Notes under the pieces: model-generated
Database searches by the model: none
What the model was told of the DNA's origin: nothing
What the model saw: the letters and a program-made list of their open reading frames with translations, nothing else
Part shown: piece after piece, positions 20,074-28,076 of the stretch
How the letters are laid out: each line of letters opens with the position of its first letter
Position numbering within the stretch: position 1 is the first letter of the stretch
Made by a program: the position numbers and the translations under genes
NCBI GenBank assembly: GCA_003224525.1
Contig: QHZB01000183.1
Location: 48,374-112,373, forward strand
Direction of reading: 5' to 3'
DNA from: Acidobacteriota bacterium
GTDB lineage: Bacteria; Acidobacteriota; Terriglobia; Acidiferrales; UBA7541
Length of the DNA stretch: 64,000 bases

Positions 20074-20502
20074 ATGCGATTCATGGTGATAGTCAAGGCC
20101 AACAAGGACTCGGAGGCGGGCGTTATTCCTAAGCAGAAGCTCCTTGCCGATATGGGGAAGTTCAACGAAGAGCTCGTGAAAGCTGGCGTGCTGCTCGCCG
20201 CCGAGGGGCTCCACGCGAGTTCGAAGGGCAAGCGCGTCCGGTTTTCGGGAGAGAAACGGACTGTGGTCGAGGGGCCCTTCACCGAGACCAAGGAGCTGAT
20301 CGCCGGCTTCTGGCTATGGCAGGTAAGGTCGATGGAAGAGGCGATCGAGTGGGTCAAACGCTGCCCCTGTCCTCATGAAGGGGAAGCCGAGATTGAGATT
20401 CGCCAGGTGTTCGAGGCAGAGGACTTCGGTTCCGAGCTTACTCCCGAGCTCAGGAAGCAGGAAGAGCGCCTGCGTGCCCAGGCAGCCGCGAAAAAGCCGT
20501 AG
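20074..20502 (+). CDS. YCII-related (DGPF) domain protein 1
   Basis: ATG 20074 after AAAAGGAG; MRFMVIVKANKDSEAG...VEGPFTETKELIAGFWLWQVRSMEEAIEWVKRCP. Confidence 0.9.
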   Translation: MRFMVIVKANKDSEAGVIPKQKLLADMGKFNEELVKAGVLLAAEGLHASSKGKRVRFSGEKRTVVEGPFTETKELIAGFWLWQVRSMEEAIEWVKRCPCPHEGEAEIEIRQVFEAEDFGSELTPELRKQEERLRAQAAAKKP

Positions 20503-20550
20503 CCGTGACAGGACTTCGCCTCGCACCGGCCGAAAAGAAGTTACTAAGCA

Positions 20551-20577
20551 TGTCGATTCCCTTGGCCCAAGTTCGAC
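20551..20577 (+). promoter_or_regulatory. Putative ECF42-type promoter P3 (upstream of DGPF gene 2)
   Basis: TGTCGA(20551-20556)-N16-TCGAC(20573-20577) followed by GTTACAGTAGAGC. Confidence 0.8.
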
Positions 20578-20664
20578 GTTACAGTAGAGCGGGAATTCAC
20601 CCTCGCTTATCAGCAGCAGGCAGGAGAGCAGAGAACTCGATAATATGAATACAAGGAGATGGCG

Positions 20665-21036
20665 ATGAAATTTCTAAGCATCTATAAGAGCGTGGAAAGG
20701 GGCGTTCCTCCTTCGCAAGAGGAAATGTCCAGGATGGGCCAGTTGATCGAAAAGGAGATGAAGGCCGGCACACTGCTCGCCACCGAGGGTTGCCTGCCAA
20801 GCGCCCTCGGCGCGCGCGTTCGCATCTCTGGCGGGAAGCTGACCGTGACCGATGGGCCGTTCACCGAGGCCAAGGAAGTGATCGGCGGCTTCGCCATCCT
20901 CCAGGCAAACTCGAAGGCAGAGGCCATCGAAATGACCAAGAATTTCCTCCAGGTAGCCGGTGATGGTGAGTGCGAGCTTCGACAGGTATACGAAGCCGGC
21001 CAAAACACCTGCGCCGACGCGGCTGCAGCAAGCTGA
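20665..21036 (+). CDS. YCII-related (DGPF) domain protein 2
   Basis: SD AAGGAG directly abuts the ATG at 20659, so the ATG at 20665 is preferred; MKFLSIYKSVERG...VTDGPFTEAKEVIGGFAILQANSKAEAIEMTK. Confidence 0.9.
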   Translation: MKFLSIYKSVERGVPPSQEEMSRMGQLIEKEMKAGTLLATEGCLPSALGARVRISGGKLTVTDGPFTEAKEVIGGFAILQANSKAEAIEMTKNFLQVAGDGECELRQVYEAGQNTCADAAAAS

Positions 21037-21091
21037 TCGCCGTGCCCTCGACGCGGCTGCGCTTACATCCCCGAGAGTCTCGTCTGGGCCA

Positions 21092-21118
21092 TATCGATTT
21101 CGCGGGTCCACGTTCGAC
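21092..21118 (+). promoter_or_regulatory. Putative ECF42-type promoter P4 (upstream of DGPF gene 3 and sigma factor)
   Basis: TATCGA(21092-21097; one mismatch to TGTCGA)-N16-TCGAC(21114-21118) followed by GTTACAGCAGAGC. Confidence 0.7.
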
Positions 21119-21211
21119 GTTACAGCAGAGCCAGAATTGCAGTCCCGTTCGAAGCCGTCCGGAAATCCAGTTCCGAACCGGAAAACAAAAACATACAGGA
21201 GAGGTGTCACG

Positions 21212-21589
21212 ATGCGATTCATGATGCTGGTCAAGCACGCTGAAAAAAACTCGGGCCCTCCGCCCAAGGAACTCATGGACGCCATGGCGAAGCTCAGCGA
21301 AGAGGCGGTCAAAGCCGGAACGATGATCGCAAGCGGCGGGCTGGCTCCCACGGCGGCGAGCACTCGCGTCCGGCTTTCTGGAGGGCGAGTAACCGCGATC
21401 GATGGGCCCTTCACCGAGGCCAAGGAAGTCGTCGGCGGTTATGCGGTTTTCGAGTTGAAGTCGAAACAAGAGGCGATCGAAGGGGCGTTGCAGTTCATGG
21501 AACTTCACAAGAAACACTGGCCGGGATGGGAGGGCGAGACCGAAATTCGCCAGATCTTCGGGCCGGAAGAGTTCCCTCCCAAAGTATAG
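21212..21589 (+). CDS. YCII-related (DGPF) domain protein 3
   Basis: ATG 21212; MRFMMLVKHAEKNSGPPPKELMDAMAKLSEEAVKAGTMIASGGL...AIDGPFTEAKEVVGGYAVFELKSKQEAIE. Confidence 0.9.
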   Translation: MRFMMLVKHAEKNSGPPPKELMDAMAKLSEEAVKAGTMIASGGLAPTAASTRVRLSGGRVTAIDGPFTEAKEVVGGYAVFELKSKQEAIEGALQFMELHKKHWPGWEGETEIRQIFGPEEFPPKV

Positions 21590-21673
21590 CAGCGCTCGCG
21601 CGTACGGATGACCGCGAAGAAGTAGTCGGCACGCGCGCGGGCTTGCACGGGCCGATTGAAGATGATGTGATGG

Positions 21674-22945
21674 GTGGCCGTGACAGCTACCGACACACAT
21701 CGCGCCATCGATGCGGTCTGGAGGATGGAGTCGGCCAAGATCATCGCCGGTCTCGCGCGGATCGTGCGCGATGTCGGTCTCGCCGAGGAGCTCGCGCAGG
21801 ACGCTCTGGTCGCCGCGCTCGAGCAGTGGCCGGAATCGGGCATCCCGGACAACCCGGGCGCTTGGCTCATGGCCACCGCGAAGCACCGTGCGATCGACAC
21901 GTTCCGCCGAAACAAACGGCTCGAGCGCAAGCACGCGGAGCTTGGTCGCGAGCTGCAAACCCAGCAGGAGATGGCTGTGCCCGATTTCTACGCCGCGCTC
22001 GACGATGACATCGGCGACGATCTCCTGCGCCTCGTGTTCACATCCTGTCATCCGGTTCTCTCCACCGAGGCGCGCGTTGCGCTCACGCTACGCTTGCTCG
22101 GAGGCCTGACGACCGAGGAGATCGCGCGTGCATTCCTCGTCCCGGAGCCGACCATCGCCCAGCGAATCGTCCGGGCCAAGCGGACTCTGGCTGAGGCGCA
22201 CGTCCCTTTCGAGGTCCCCCGTGGGGGTGAGCTCGCCGCCCGTCTGTCCTCGGTGCTCGAGGTCATCTACTTGGTCTTCAACGAGGGATACTCGGCGACC
22301 TCCGGCGGCGACTGGATGCGGCCTGCACTCTGCGAGGACGCGCTGCGTCTCGGCCGTATCCTGGCCGAGCTCGCTTCGCAGGAGCCGGAGGTTCACGGCC
22401 TGGTCGCGCTCATGGAGATCCAGATGTCGCGCTCCAGGGCGCGCGTGAGCTCGTCGGGAGAGCCAATCCTGCTGCTCGACCAAAACCGCGCGCACTGGGA
22501 CCAACTCCTAATTCGTCGTGGTTTCGCCGCGCTCCATCGGGCTGAAAAGCTCGGCGGCATGCGGGGTCCGTATGCACTCCAGGCTGCGATCGCCGCTTGT
22601 CACGCGCGAGCGCTCTCCCCGGAGGAAACGGACTGGGCACGCATCGTGGCGCTCTACGAGGCGCTTGCCCAGCTCGCACCGTCCCCCGTCGTGGAGTTGA
22701 ATCGCGCGGTTGCAGTCGCAATGGCTTTCGGTCCGGCGGCAGGCCTCGAACTCGTGGATGCGCTGACCGCGGAGCCCTCACTCCGGGGCTACCACCTCTT
22801 GCCGAGCGTGCGCGGCGACCTCCTGAAAAAGCTTAGTCGCTTCGACGAAGCCCGCGCAGAGTTCGAGCGCGCGGCAGCGCTCACGCGCAACGCCCGCGAG
22901 CGCGAGCTGCTGCTTGATCGCGCCCGAAGGTGCGCAGGCAGCTAA
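21674..22945 (+). CDS. ECF sigma factor, ECF42-like, with long C-terminal (DUF6596/TPR-like) extension
   Basis: GTG start; sigma2/sigma4 regions DAVWRMESAKIIAGLARIVRDVGLAEELAQDALVAALEQWP...TEEIARAFLVPEPTIAQRIVRAKRTLAEA; extension with VIYLVFNEGYSATSG and C-terminal helices; adjacent DGPF genes. Confidence 0.92.
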   Translation: MAVTATDTHRAIDAVWRMESAKIIAGLARIVRDVGLAEELAQDALVAALEQWPESGIPDNPGAWLMATAKHRAIDTFRRNKRLERKHAELGRELQTQQEMAVPDFYAALDDDIGDDLLRLVFTSCHPVLSTEARVALTLRLLGGLTTEEIARAFLVPEPTIAQRIVRAKRTLAEAHVPFEVPRGGELAARLSSVLEVIYLVFNEGYSATSGGDWMRPALCEDALRLGRILAELASQEPEVHGLVALMEIQMSRSRARVSSSGEPILLLDQNRAHWDQLLIRRGFAALHRAEKLGGMRGPYALQAAIAACHARALSPEETDWARIVALYEALAQLAPSPVVELNRAVAVAMAFGPAAGLELVDALTAEPSLRGYHLLPSVRGDLLKKLSRFDEARAEFERAAALTRNARERELLLDRARRCAGS

Positions 22946-23104
22946 GCGCCACCTGGGGAGCCACGCTGAGGAAAGCGGCGCGTCTTGCGCGTTGCAGGTG
23001 AGCCGACTGCGGTCGAGTCACGGCGGACTCTCCGGAAAACAAACGCGCAAGTCCTTTGTCTTTTGGCCGTGCCTTGACCAGCTCCTTGAATTGACCGGCG
23101 ATCT

Positions 23105-23848
23105 ATGGGAACCTTCGTTGGTTCTTTCTTCCGCCCATCGAAGATGCCGCCATCACCAGCAGAAACGCCGGAAAACGAAACAAATCCGCAAACGCAAGAC
23201 CAGCTATCCCTGAATCCCTGGGAAGCCGCGTACCTGCGTTTCGAATCGCCGGAAGAGGAGATTCGAAAGTTTATCAGGCGCCTCACCCGGCTGGGTGCTC
23301 CTCAATGGCCGCGCGACGCCGAAATTGTCGAACTCTTTTGCGGGCGCGGAAACGGGCTGCTCGCCCTGCAGCGGCTGGGCTTCACTCGGCTCGAAGGCGT
23401 GGACCTGTCCCCCCGGCTGCTTGCGCAATTCAAAGGCTCTGCGAAGTGCACGGTCGCCGATTGCCGGCGGCTTCCCTTCGCCGATCGCAGCAAGGACGTC
23501 CTCATCGTCCAGGGCGGCCTGCACCATCTCCCCTCTTTGCCTGACGATCTCGATCAAACCTTTTCGGAGATGCAGCGCGTGCTGCGAACAAACGGCCGCG
23601 TCATGTTTGTCGAGCCATGGCGCACTCCCTTCCTGACCTTCGTGCACTTTATTTCCGAAATCTCTCCGGTCCGCCGCATTTCCAGCAAGATGGATGCGTT
23701 CGCTACCATGACCGAGTACGAACTCCGCACCTACGAGCAATGGTTGGGCCAGCCCGAACTCATCAAGAAAATGGCCCGGGCTCACTTTCTACCGGTGCAC
23801 GAATCTTTCGCCTGGGGAAAGTGGAACTTCGTCGGCACTCCAAGATAG
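23105..23848 (+). CDS. Class I SAM-dependent methyltransferase
   Basis: EIVELFCGRGNGLLALQRLGFTRLEGVDLSPRLLAQ...KDVLIVQGGLHHLPSLPDDLDQTFSEMQRVLRTNGRVMFVEP. Confidence 0.88.
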   Translation: MGTFVGSFFRPSKMPPSPAETPENETNPQTQDQLSLNPWEAAYLRFESPEEEIRKFIRRLTRLGAPQWPRDAEIVELFCGRGNGLLALQRLGFTRLEGVDLSPRLLAQFKGSAKCTVADCRRLPFADRSKDVLIVQGGLHHLPSLPDDLDQTFSEMQRVLRTNGRVMFVEPWRTPFLTFVHFISEISPVRRISSKMDAFATMTEYELRTYEQWLGQPELIKKMARAHFLPVHESFAWGKWNFVGTPR

Positions 23849-24094
23849 ACATTCACGGGGCGTCCGGAGCTGCATTCCAGATTCGTTCCACTCTCGCTGC
23901 CGTCAACAATTCCGCCACTCCACCTTTGCATCTCGAAGGAAACCAACGGCGCCCCCACCAGACAGATTTTCTTCGACTCTTACTCAAGGCGGATAACTGA
24001 TCACTGAAAGCTTTCTCCCCCGCCACTTCCAGCTTGCATTTTCTTCTGCCCCCGATATGATGGCTGCATTTCACGGATCCCTCGAGACCTCACA

Positions 24095-25516
24095 TTGTCT
24101 GCTACATCGGAACCCTCTTCCCTGGTCAACTCCTCCCCCGCGACCGGCCGCGGTCGGCTGCTTCAGGTCCTCGGCATGTGGTTTGGCATGGCCGCCGCAG
24201 TCGGAAACACCATCGCCGCCGGCATCGTTCGAACGCCCGGCGACGTCGCAAAGCTTCTCCCCAATGCGTGGATGTTTCTTGGAGTTTGGGTCCTCGGCGG
24301 GCTCTACGCATTTTCCGGCGCCTCATCCATGGCCGAGCTCGGCGCCGCCATTCCCCGCAGCGGCGGCCAGTACAATTTCTCTCGCCGCGCGCTTGGCGAC
24401 TACGCCGGATTCATCGTGGGTTGGAGCGACTGGCTTTCTACTTGCGGCACCGCCGCCGCCGTCGCCATCGTCATCAGTGAATACAGCGGCCACCTTCTCC
24501 CCATTCTGGCCGGCCCCAAAAAGATAGAAACCATTTCGATCGCCATCATCTGCGGATTTGGAGTCTTGCAATGGCGCGGAATTCGCTGGGGCAGCGGTGC
24601 GCAACTTTCCACCGCAGCGATGAAGACCGGCGCTTTCCTTATTTTGGTGATCGCTTGTTTTCTCCTCGGTGGCCCGGCTCACAAAGCTGCGCTCCAATCC
24701 GTTGCGTCATCGCTTCCTTTGCCAACGGGATGGGCCCTGGCCATTGCCATGATGCTCGGTCTGCAGGCCGTCATTTACACGGTCGATGGATGGGACGGCG
24801 TCATTTATTTTGGCGAGGAAGTCCGCGACGCTGGGCGGGACATTCCGCGCGCGATTTTCGGCAGCGTCTTCTCCATCATGGGAATTTATCTGCTGCTGAA
24901 TCTCATCGCGCTGTACATCCTGCCGATGAAGGAAATCGCCGGAAATAATTTTGTGCTTGGCGCCGTCGCCGACCGTGTGTTCGGAAGATTCGGCGATCCC
25001 ATCATCCGCTCGATCATGGTCGTTTCCATGTTGAGCTGCCTGAACGCCAATCAGCTTTTCTGCACGCGCACTCTTTACGCCATGAGCTGCGATGGATTGT
25101 TTTTCCGCCGCGCCACGCAGGTAAATGCCGGGGGAACACCTACGGTATCGCTTCTCCTGAGCACGATTGTAGGCGTGCTTTTTGTCCTCATCTCCTTCCT
25201 CAGCGGGCATGCTTTCGAGCACGTAATTGCGATGCTCTCCTTCTTTTTTGTCGCCAACTATACGCTTTCCTATTTTTCCCTCTTTGCGCTGAGAATGAGA
25301 GAGCCGCAGATGTCGCGGCCGTACTGCGCGTGGGGCTACCCCTGGACAACCGGAATCGCGCTGGGAGCTTCCGTGCTTTTTTTGATCGGGTCGATCATCA
25401 CCGACCAGAAAAACGCGCCGCTGGCGCTAGGCATGCTGCTGCTGAGCTATCCCGTTTTTCGCGTCTTGAAGTGGGTCACTCAGCGCGCCGATGCCAGCGC
25501 GGCCAAAAACTCCTAG
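24095..25516 (+). CDS. APC-superfamily amino acid permease
   Basis: About 12 hydrophobic helices; GMAAAVGNTIAAGIVRTPGDVAK...AELGAAIPRSGGQYNFSRRALGDYAGFIVGW. Start codon uncertain (TTG). Confidence 0.9.
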   Translation: MSATSEPSSLVNSSPATGRGRLLQVLGMWFGMAAAVGNTIAAGIVRTPGDVAKLLPNAWMFLGVWVLGGLYAFSGASSMAELGAAIPRSGGQYNFSRRALGDYAGFIVGWSDWLSTCGTAAAVAIVISEYSGHLLPILAGPKKIETISIAIICGFGVLQWRGIRWGSGAQLSTAAMKTGAFLILVIACFLLGGPAHKAALQSVASSLPLPTGWALAIAMMLGLQAVIYTVDGWDGVIYFGEEVRDAGRDIPRAIFGSVFSIMGIYLLLNLIALYILPMKEIAGNNFVLGAVADRVFGRFGDPIIRSIMVVSMLSCLNANQLFCTRTLYAMSCDGLFFRRATQVNAGGTPTVSLLLSTIVGVLFVLISFLSGHAFEHVIAMLSFFFVANYTLSYFSLFALRMREPQMSRPYCAWGYPWTTGIALGASVLFLIGSIITDQKNAPLALGMLLLSYPVFRVLKWVTQRADASAAKNS

Positions 25517-27087
25517 ACCACTTTTTCAGCGATCGACTTTCCCTGCATAAACAGCAGCAAGTAATCTTTCCCGCCGGCTTTCGAGTCCGTTCCCGACATG
25601 TTGAACCCGCCAAAGGGATGCGCGCCGACCATCGCGCCGGTGCACTTCCGATTTAGATAAAGATTGCCGACGTGGAACGTTTCTTCGGCCCGTTTGATTT
25701 TTTCCGGATTCTTCGAGTACACCGCGCCGGTCAAGCCAAATTCCGTATTGTTCGCAATTTCCAGCGCCTGGTCGTAATTTTTCGCCTTGATCACCGCGAG
25801 CACGGGGCCGAACACTTCCTCCTGGGCCAGCCGTGCCTTCGGATCCACATCCGCAATAATCGTCGGCTCGATGAAATAACCGTCACCCGCCGCGCGCTTC
25901 CCGCCGGTGAGCAGCTTTCCTTCCTTCTTTCCGACTTCAATGTAATCCAGAATCGTTTTCATCGCCGACTGGCTGACGACCGGGCCCATGAAATTATTCG
26001 GATCGTCGCTCGGGCCGACCGAGATTTTCTTTGTGCGTTCCACCAGCTTCTGCACGAACGTATCGTAAATCTTTTCGGAGACGATCGCGCGCGAGCACGC
26101 CGAACATTTCTGCCCTTGATACCCGAACGCCGCCTGCACCGTGCCTTCCACCGCCGCGTCGATATCGGCCTCTTCGTCCACCACGATCCCGTCCTTGCCG
26201 CCCATTTCCAGCACCGTGCGCTTGATCCACATCTGTCCTGGCACGGCCTTGCCCGCAAGCTCGCTGATGCGCAGCCCGACTTCCTTCGAGCCTGTGAAGC
26301 CGATGTACCGCGTCCTCGGATGCTGCACGAGCACATCGCCAATCACGCTGCCCGGCCCGGTGATGAAGTTCACCGCTTCCTTCGGAATGCCGGCTTCATA
26401 CAGAATGTCGATGAATCTTGCCGCGATGGTCGGTGAATCCGCCGCGGGCTTCAGGATCACGGTATTCCCCGTAACCAGCGATGCCACAGTCATTCCCGCC
26501 ATGATCGCGCAGGGAAAATTCCACGGCGGAATGATGACGCCGACGCCGAGCGGAATATACACAAGGTAGTTGCGCTCACCGCGCATCGGCGTCAGCTTTT
26601 GCGGCTCGCCCAATCGCAGCATTTCACGGCCGTAGAATTCCAGGAAGTCGATGGTTTCGGCAATGTCCGCATCGGCTTCGACCCATGTCTTGCCCACTTC
26701 GTAGCACACCAGCGCGTCTAGCTCGAACTTTCGCTCGCGCACGATCTTCGCCGCGCGGAAGAGACACTTGGCGCGCTCCTGGGCGGAGACTCTCTTCCAT
26801 GTCTCAAAGTATTTGTGAGCGTCTTCGACCGCCTGCCTGGCCATCTCCTTCGTGGCGTTTTGAAAAACGCCAATGATTTCCGACGGGCGTGAAGGGTTCG
26901 TGGACGTGCGCTTTTCCGTGGTGGTCACCTTCTGCCCATTCAGCCACATCGGGTATTCGCGGCCAAATTCCGCCTTCACCTTTTTGAGTGCATCTTCCAT
27001 GCGCGAGCGGTTTTCCGGCCTCGAAAAATCAATAAAAAGCTCGTTGGTGAACTCGGAAACGTGGACTGTCTGTTCGGCAGTAGCCAT
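25513..27087 (-). CDS. pruA: 1-pyrroline-5-carboxylate dehydrogenase (L-glutamate gamma-semialdehyde dehydrogenase)
   Basis: Aldehyde dehydrogenase fold motifs: IPPWNFPCAIMAGMTVASLVTGNTVILKPA, FTGSKEVGLRI, LEMGGKDGIVVDEEAD, QGQKCSACSRAIV; ends RKCTGAMVGAHPFGGFNMSGTDSKAGGKDYLLLFMQ. Confidence 0.9.
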   Translation of the reverse strand: MATAEQTVHVSEFTNELFIDFSRPENRSRMEDALKKVKAEFGREYPMWLNGQKVTTTEKRTSTNPSRPSEIIGVFQNATKEMARQAVEDAHKYFETWKRVSAQERAKCLFRAAKIVRERKFELDALVCYEVGKTWVEADADIAETIDFLEFYGREMLRLGEPQKLTPMRGERNYLVYIPLGVGVIIPPWNFPCAIMAGMTVASLVTGNTVILKPAADSPTIAARFIDILYEAGIPKEAVNFITGPGSVIGDVLVQHPRTRYIGFTGSKEVGLRISELAGKAVPGQMWIKRTVLEMGGKDGIVVDEEADIDAAVEGTVQAAFGYQGQKCSACSRAIVSEKIYDTFVQKLVERTKKISVGPSDDPNNFMGPVVSQSAMKTILDYIEVGKKEGKLLTGGKRAAGDGYFIEPTIIADVDPKARLAQEEVFGPVLAVIKAKNYDQALEIANNTEFGLTGAVYSKNPEKIKRAEETFHVGNLYLNRKCTGAMVGAHPFGGFNMSGTDSKAGGKDYLLLFMQGKSIAEKVV

Positions 27088-27499
27088 GGCAGGTTTCCTC
27101 CTCAAGGTGCAAACACCTCATTCTACTGCGTCTCCAAACTGGACGACAAGCAGCGGGCGCAGGCTTCGCAGTGCGTTCACGCCATCCCTTTAACGCCCCA
27201 AGATGAATATGCGAGGTCCACCCTTCGAGTGCTCCGAGGGATGGACAACAGGCGGGTGGCCGCCCCTCGATCCGCAAAGACGCCTCTGGGTGGCCGATCC
27301 TTGCGGGCTTAGCAAGGGTAGGGCTGCCCCTCGCTAGCCTCTTTGTTCTTATTGGTTTGTCTCCGACGCCGTACTCTTCACCTGCTAGCTTCCAGTTTCT
27401 GATTTCTACTTTCCAATTTCCTTTTTCCATCCTCCGCCGTCAAAATTCGCGCCGGAGATGGTATCCTCGGTCGTAGCGGGGATTCGTCAGGAGAATAAA

Positions 27500-27728
27500 A
27501 TGGCACAGCTGGATCGCATTACGCAGGACCCTGAAGTCAAGGGCGGAAAGCCCTGCATCCGCGGCATGCGCGTGACGGTGGGAATGATTGTCGGCCGGAT
27601 CGGAGCGCCGCTGCATCAAGGGAAGTCCTGGCGGAATATCCCGATTGGAGCGCGAGGATGTGCTTCAGGCGCTGCGTTATGCTCTGTGGCTCGCAGAAGA
27701 CCGTGAAGTAACGCTACCCCGTGCATGA
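27500..27728 (+). pseudogene. Degenerate DUF433-family antitoxin gene (multiple frameshifts)
   Basis: MAQLDRITQDPEVKGGKPCIRGMRVTVGMIVGRIGA in frame 1, IK then EVLAEYPD in other frames, LEREDVLQALRYALWLAEDREVTLPRA* in a third. The restored stop TGA (27726-27728) overlaps the toxin ATG (27725). Confidence 0.75.
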
Positions 27729-27958
27729 AGCTGCTGGTAGATATGAATCTCTCGCCGAAGTGGCTTGGCCTCTTCCACGATTCGGGGTGGGAAGCAGTGC
27801 ACTGGTCGGCCGTGGGCCAGCCGACCACACGTGACTCCGACATTATGACCTTTCTGACGGCAAACAACTTTGTCGTTGTTACGCACGACTTCGATTTCCC
27901 AACGTCAATTTGCATCTCACCGGGCGTAAATCACGACCCAGAGAGTTCGCCGTCATGA
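27725..27958 (+). pseudogene. DUF5615 PIN-like toxin, apparently C-terminally truncated
   Basis: MKLLVDMNLSPKWLGLFHDSGWEAVHWSAVGQPTTRDSDIMTFLTANNFVVVTHDFDF then an unrelated tail; the ORF (77 aa) is shorter than I expect for this family. Confidence 0.65.
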
Positions 27959-28076
27959 CTATTTACTTAGAGCATTGCGGCGAGTCGGTCTTGGAGGAAA
28001 CCTTGGCATCTGCAGACTTGGTGGCCAGCCTCCCTTGCCAATATGTTGTAAGCTGTGGCGCCTCCGGAGGTCGCTT

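Noticed and set aside
20861-22051. 396-aa minus ORF antisense to the DGPF/sigma region
   Set aside because: Overlaps three well-supported genes and promoter P4; composition (His/Arg/Leu-rich) typical of a shadow frame.
27210-27345. Imperfect inverted repeats (GTCCACCCTTCGA...CCGAGGGATGGAC) in the gap upstream of the DUF433 remnant
   Set aside because: Could be a REP-like element, but only one imperfect copy is visible here; a genome-wide copy count would be needed.
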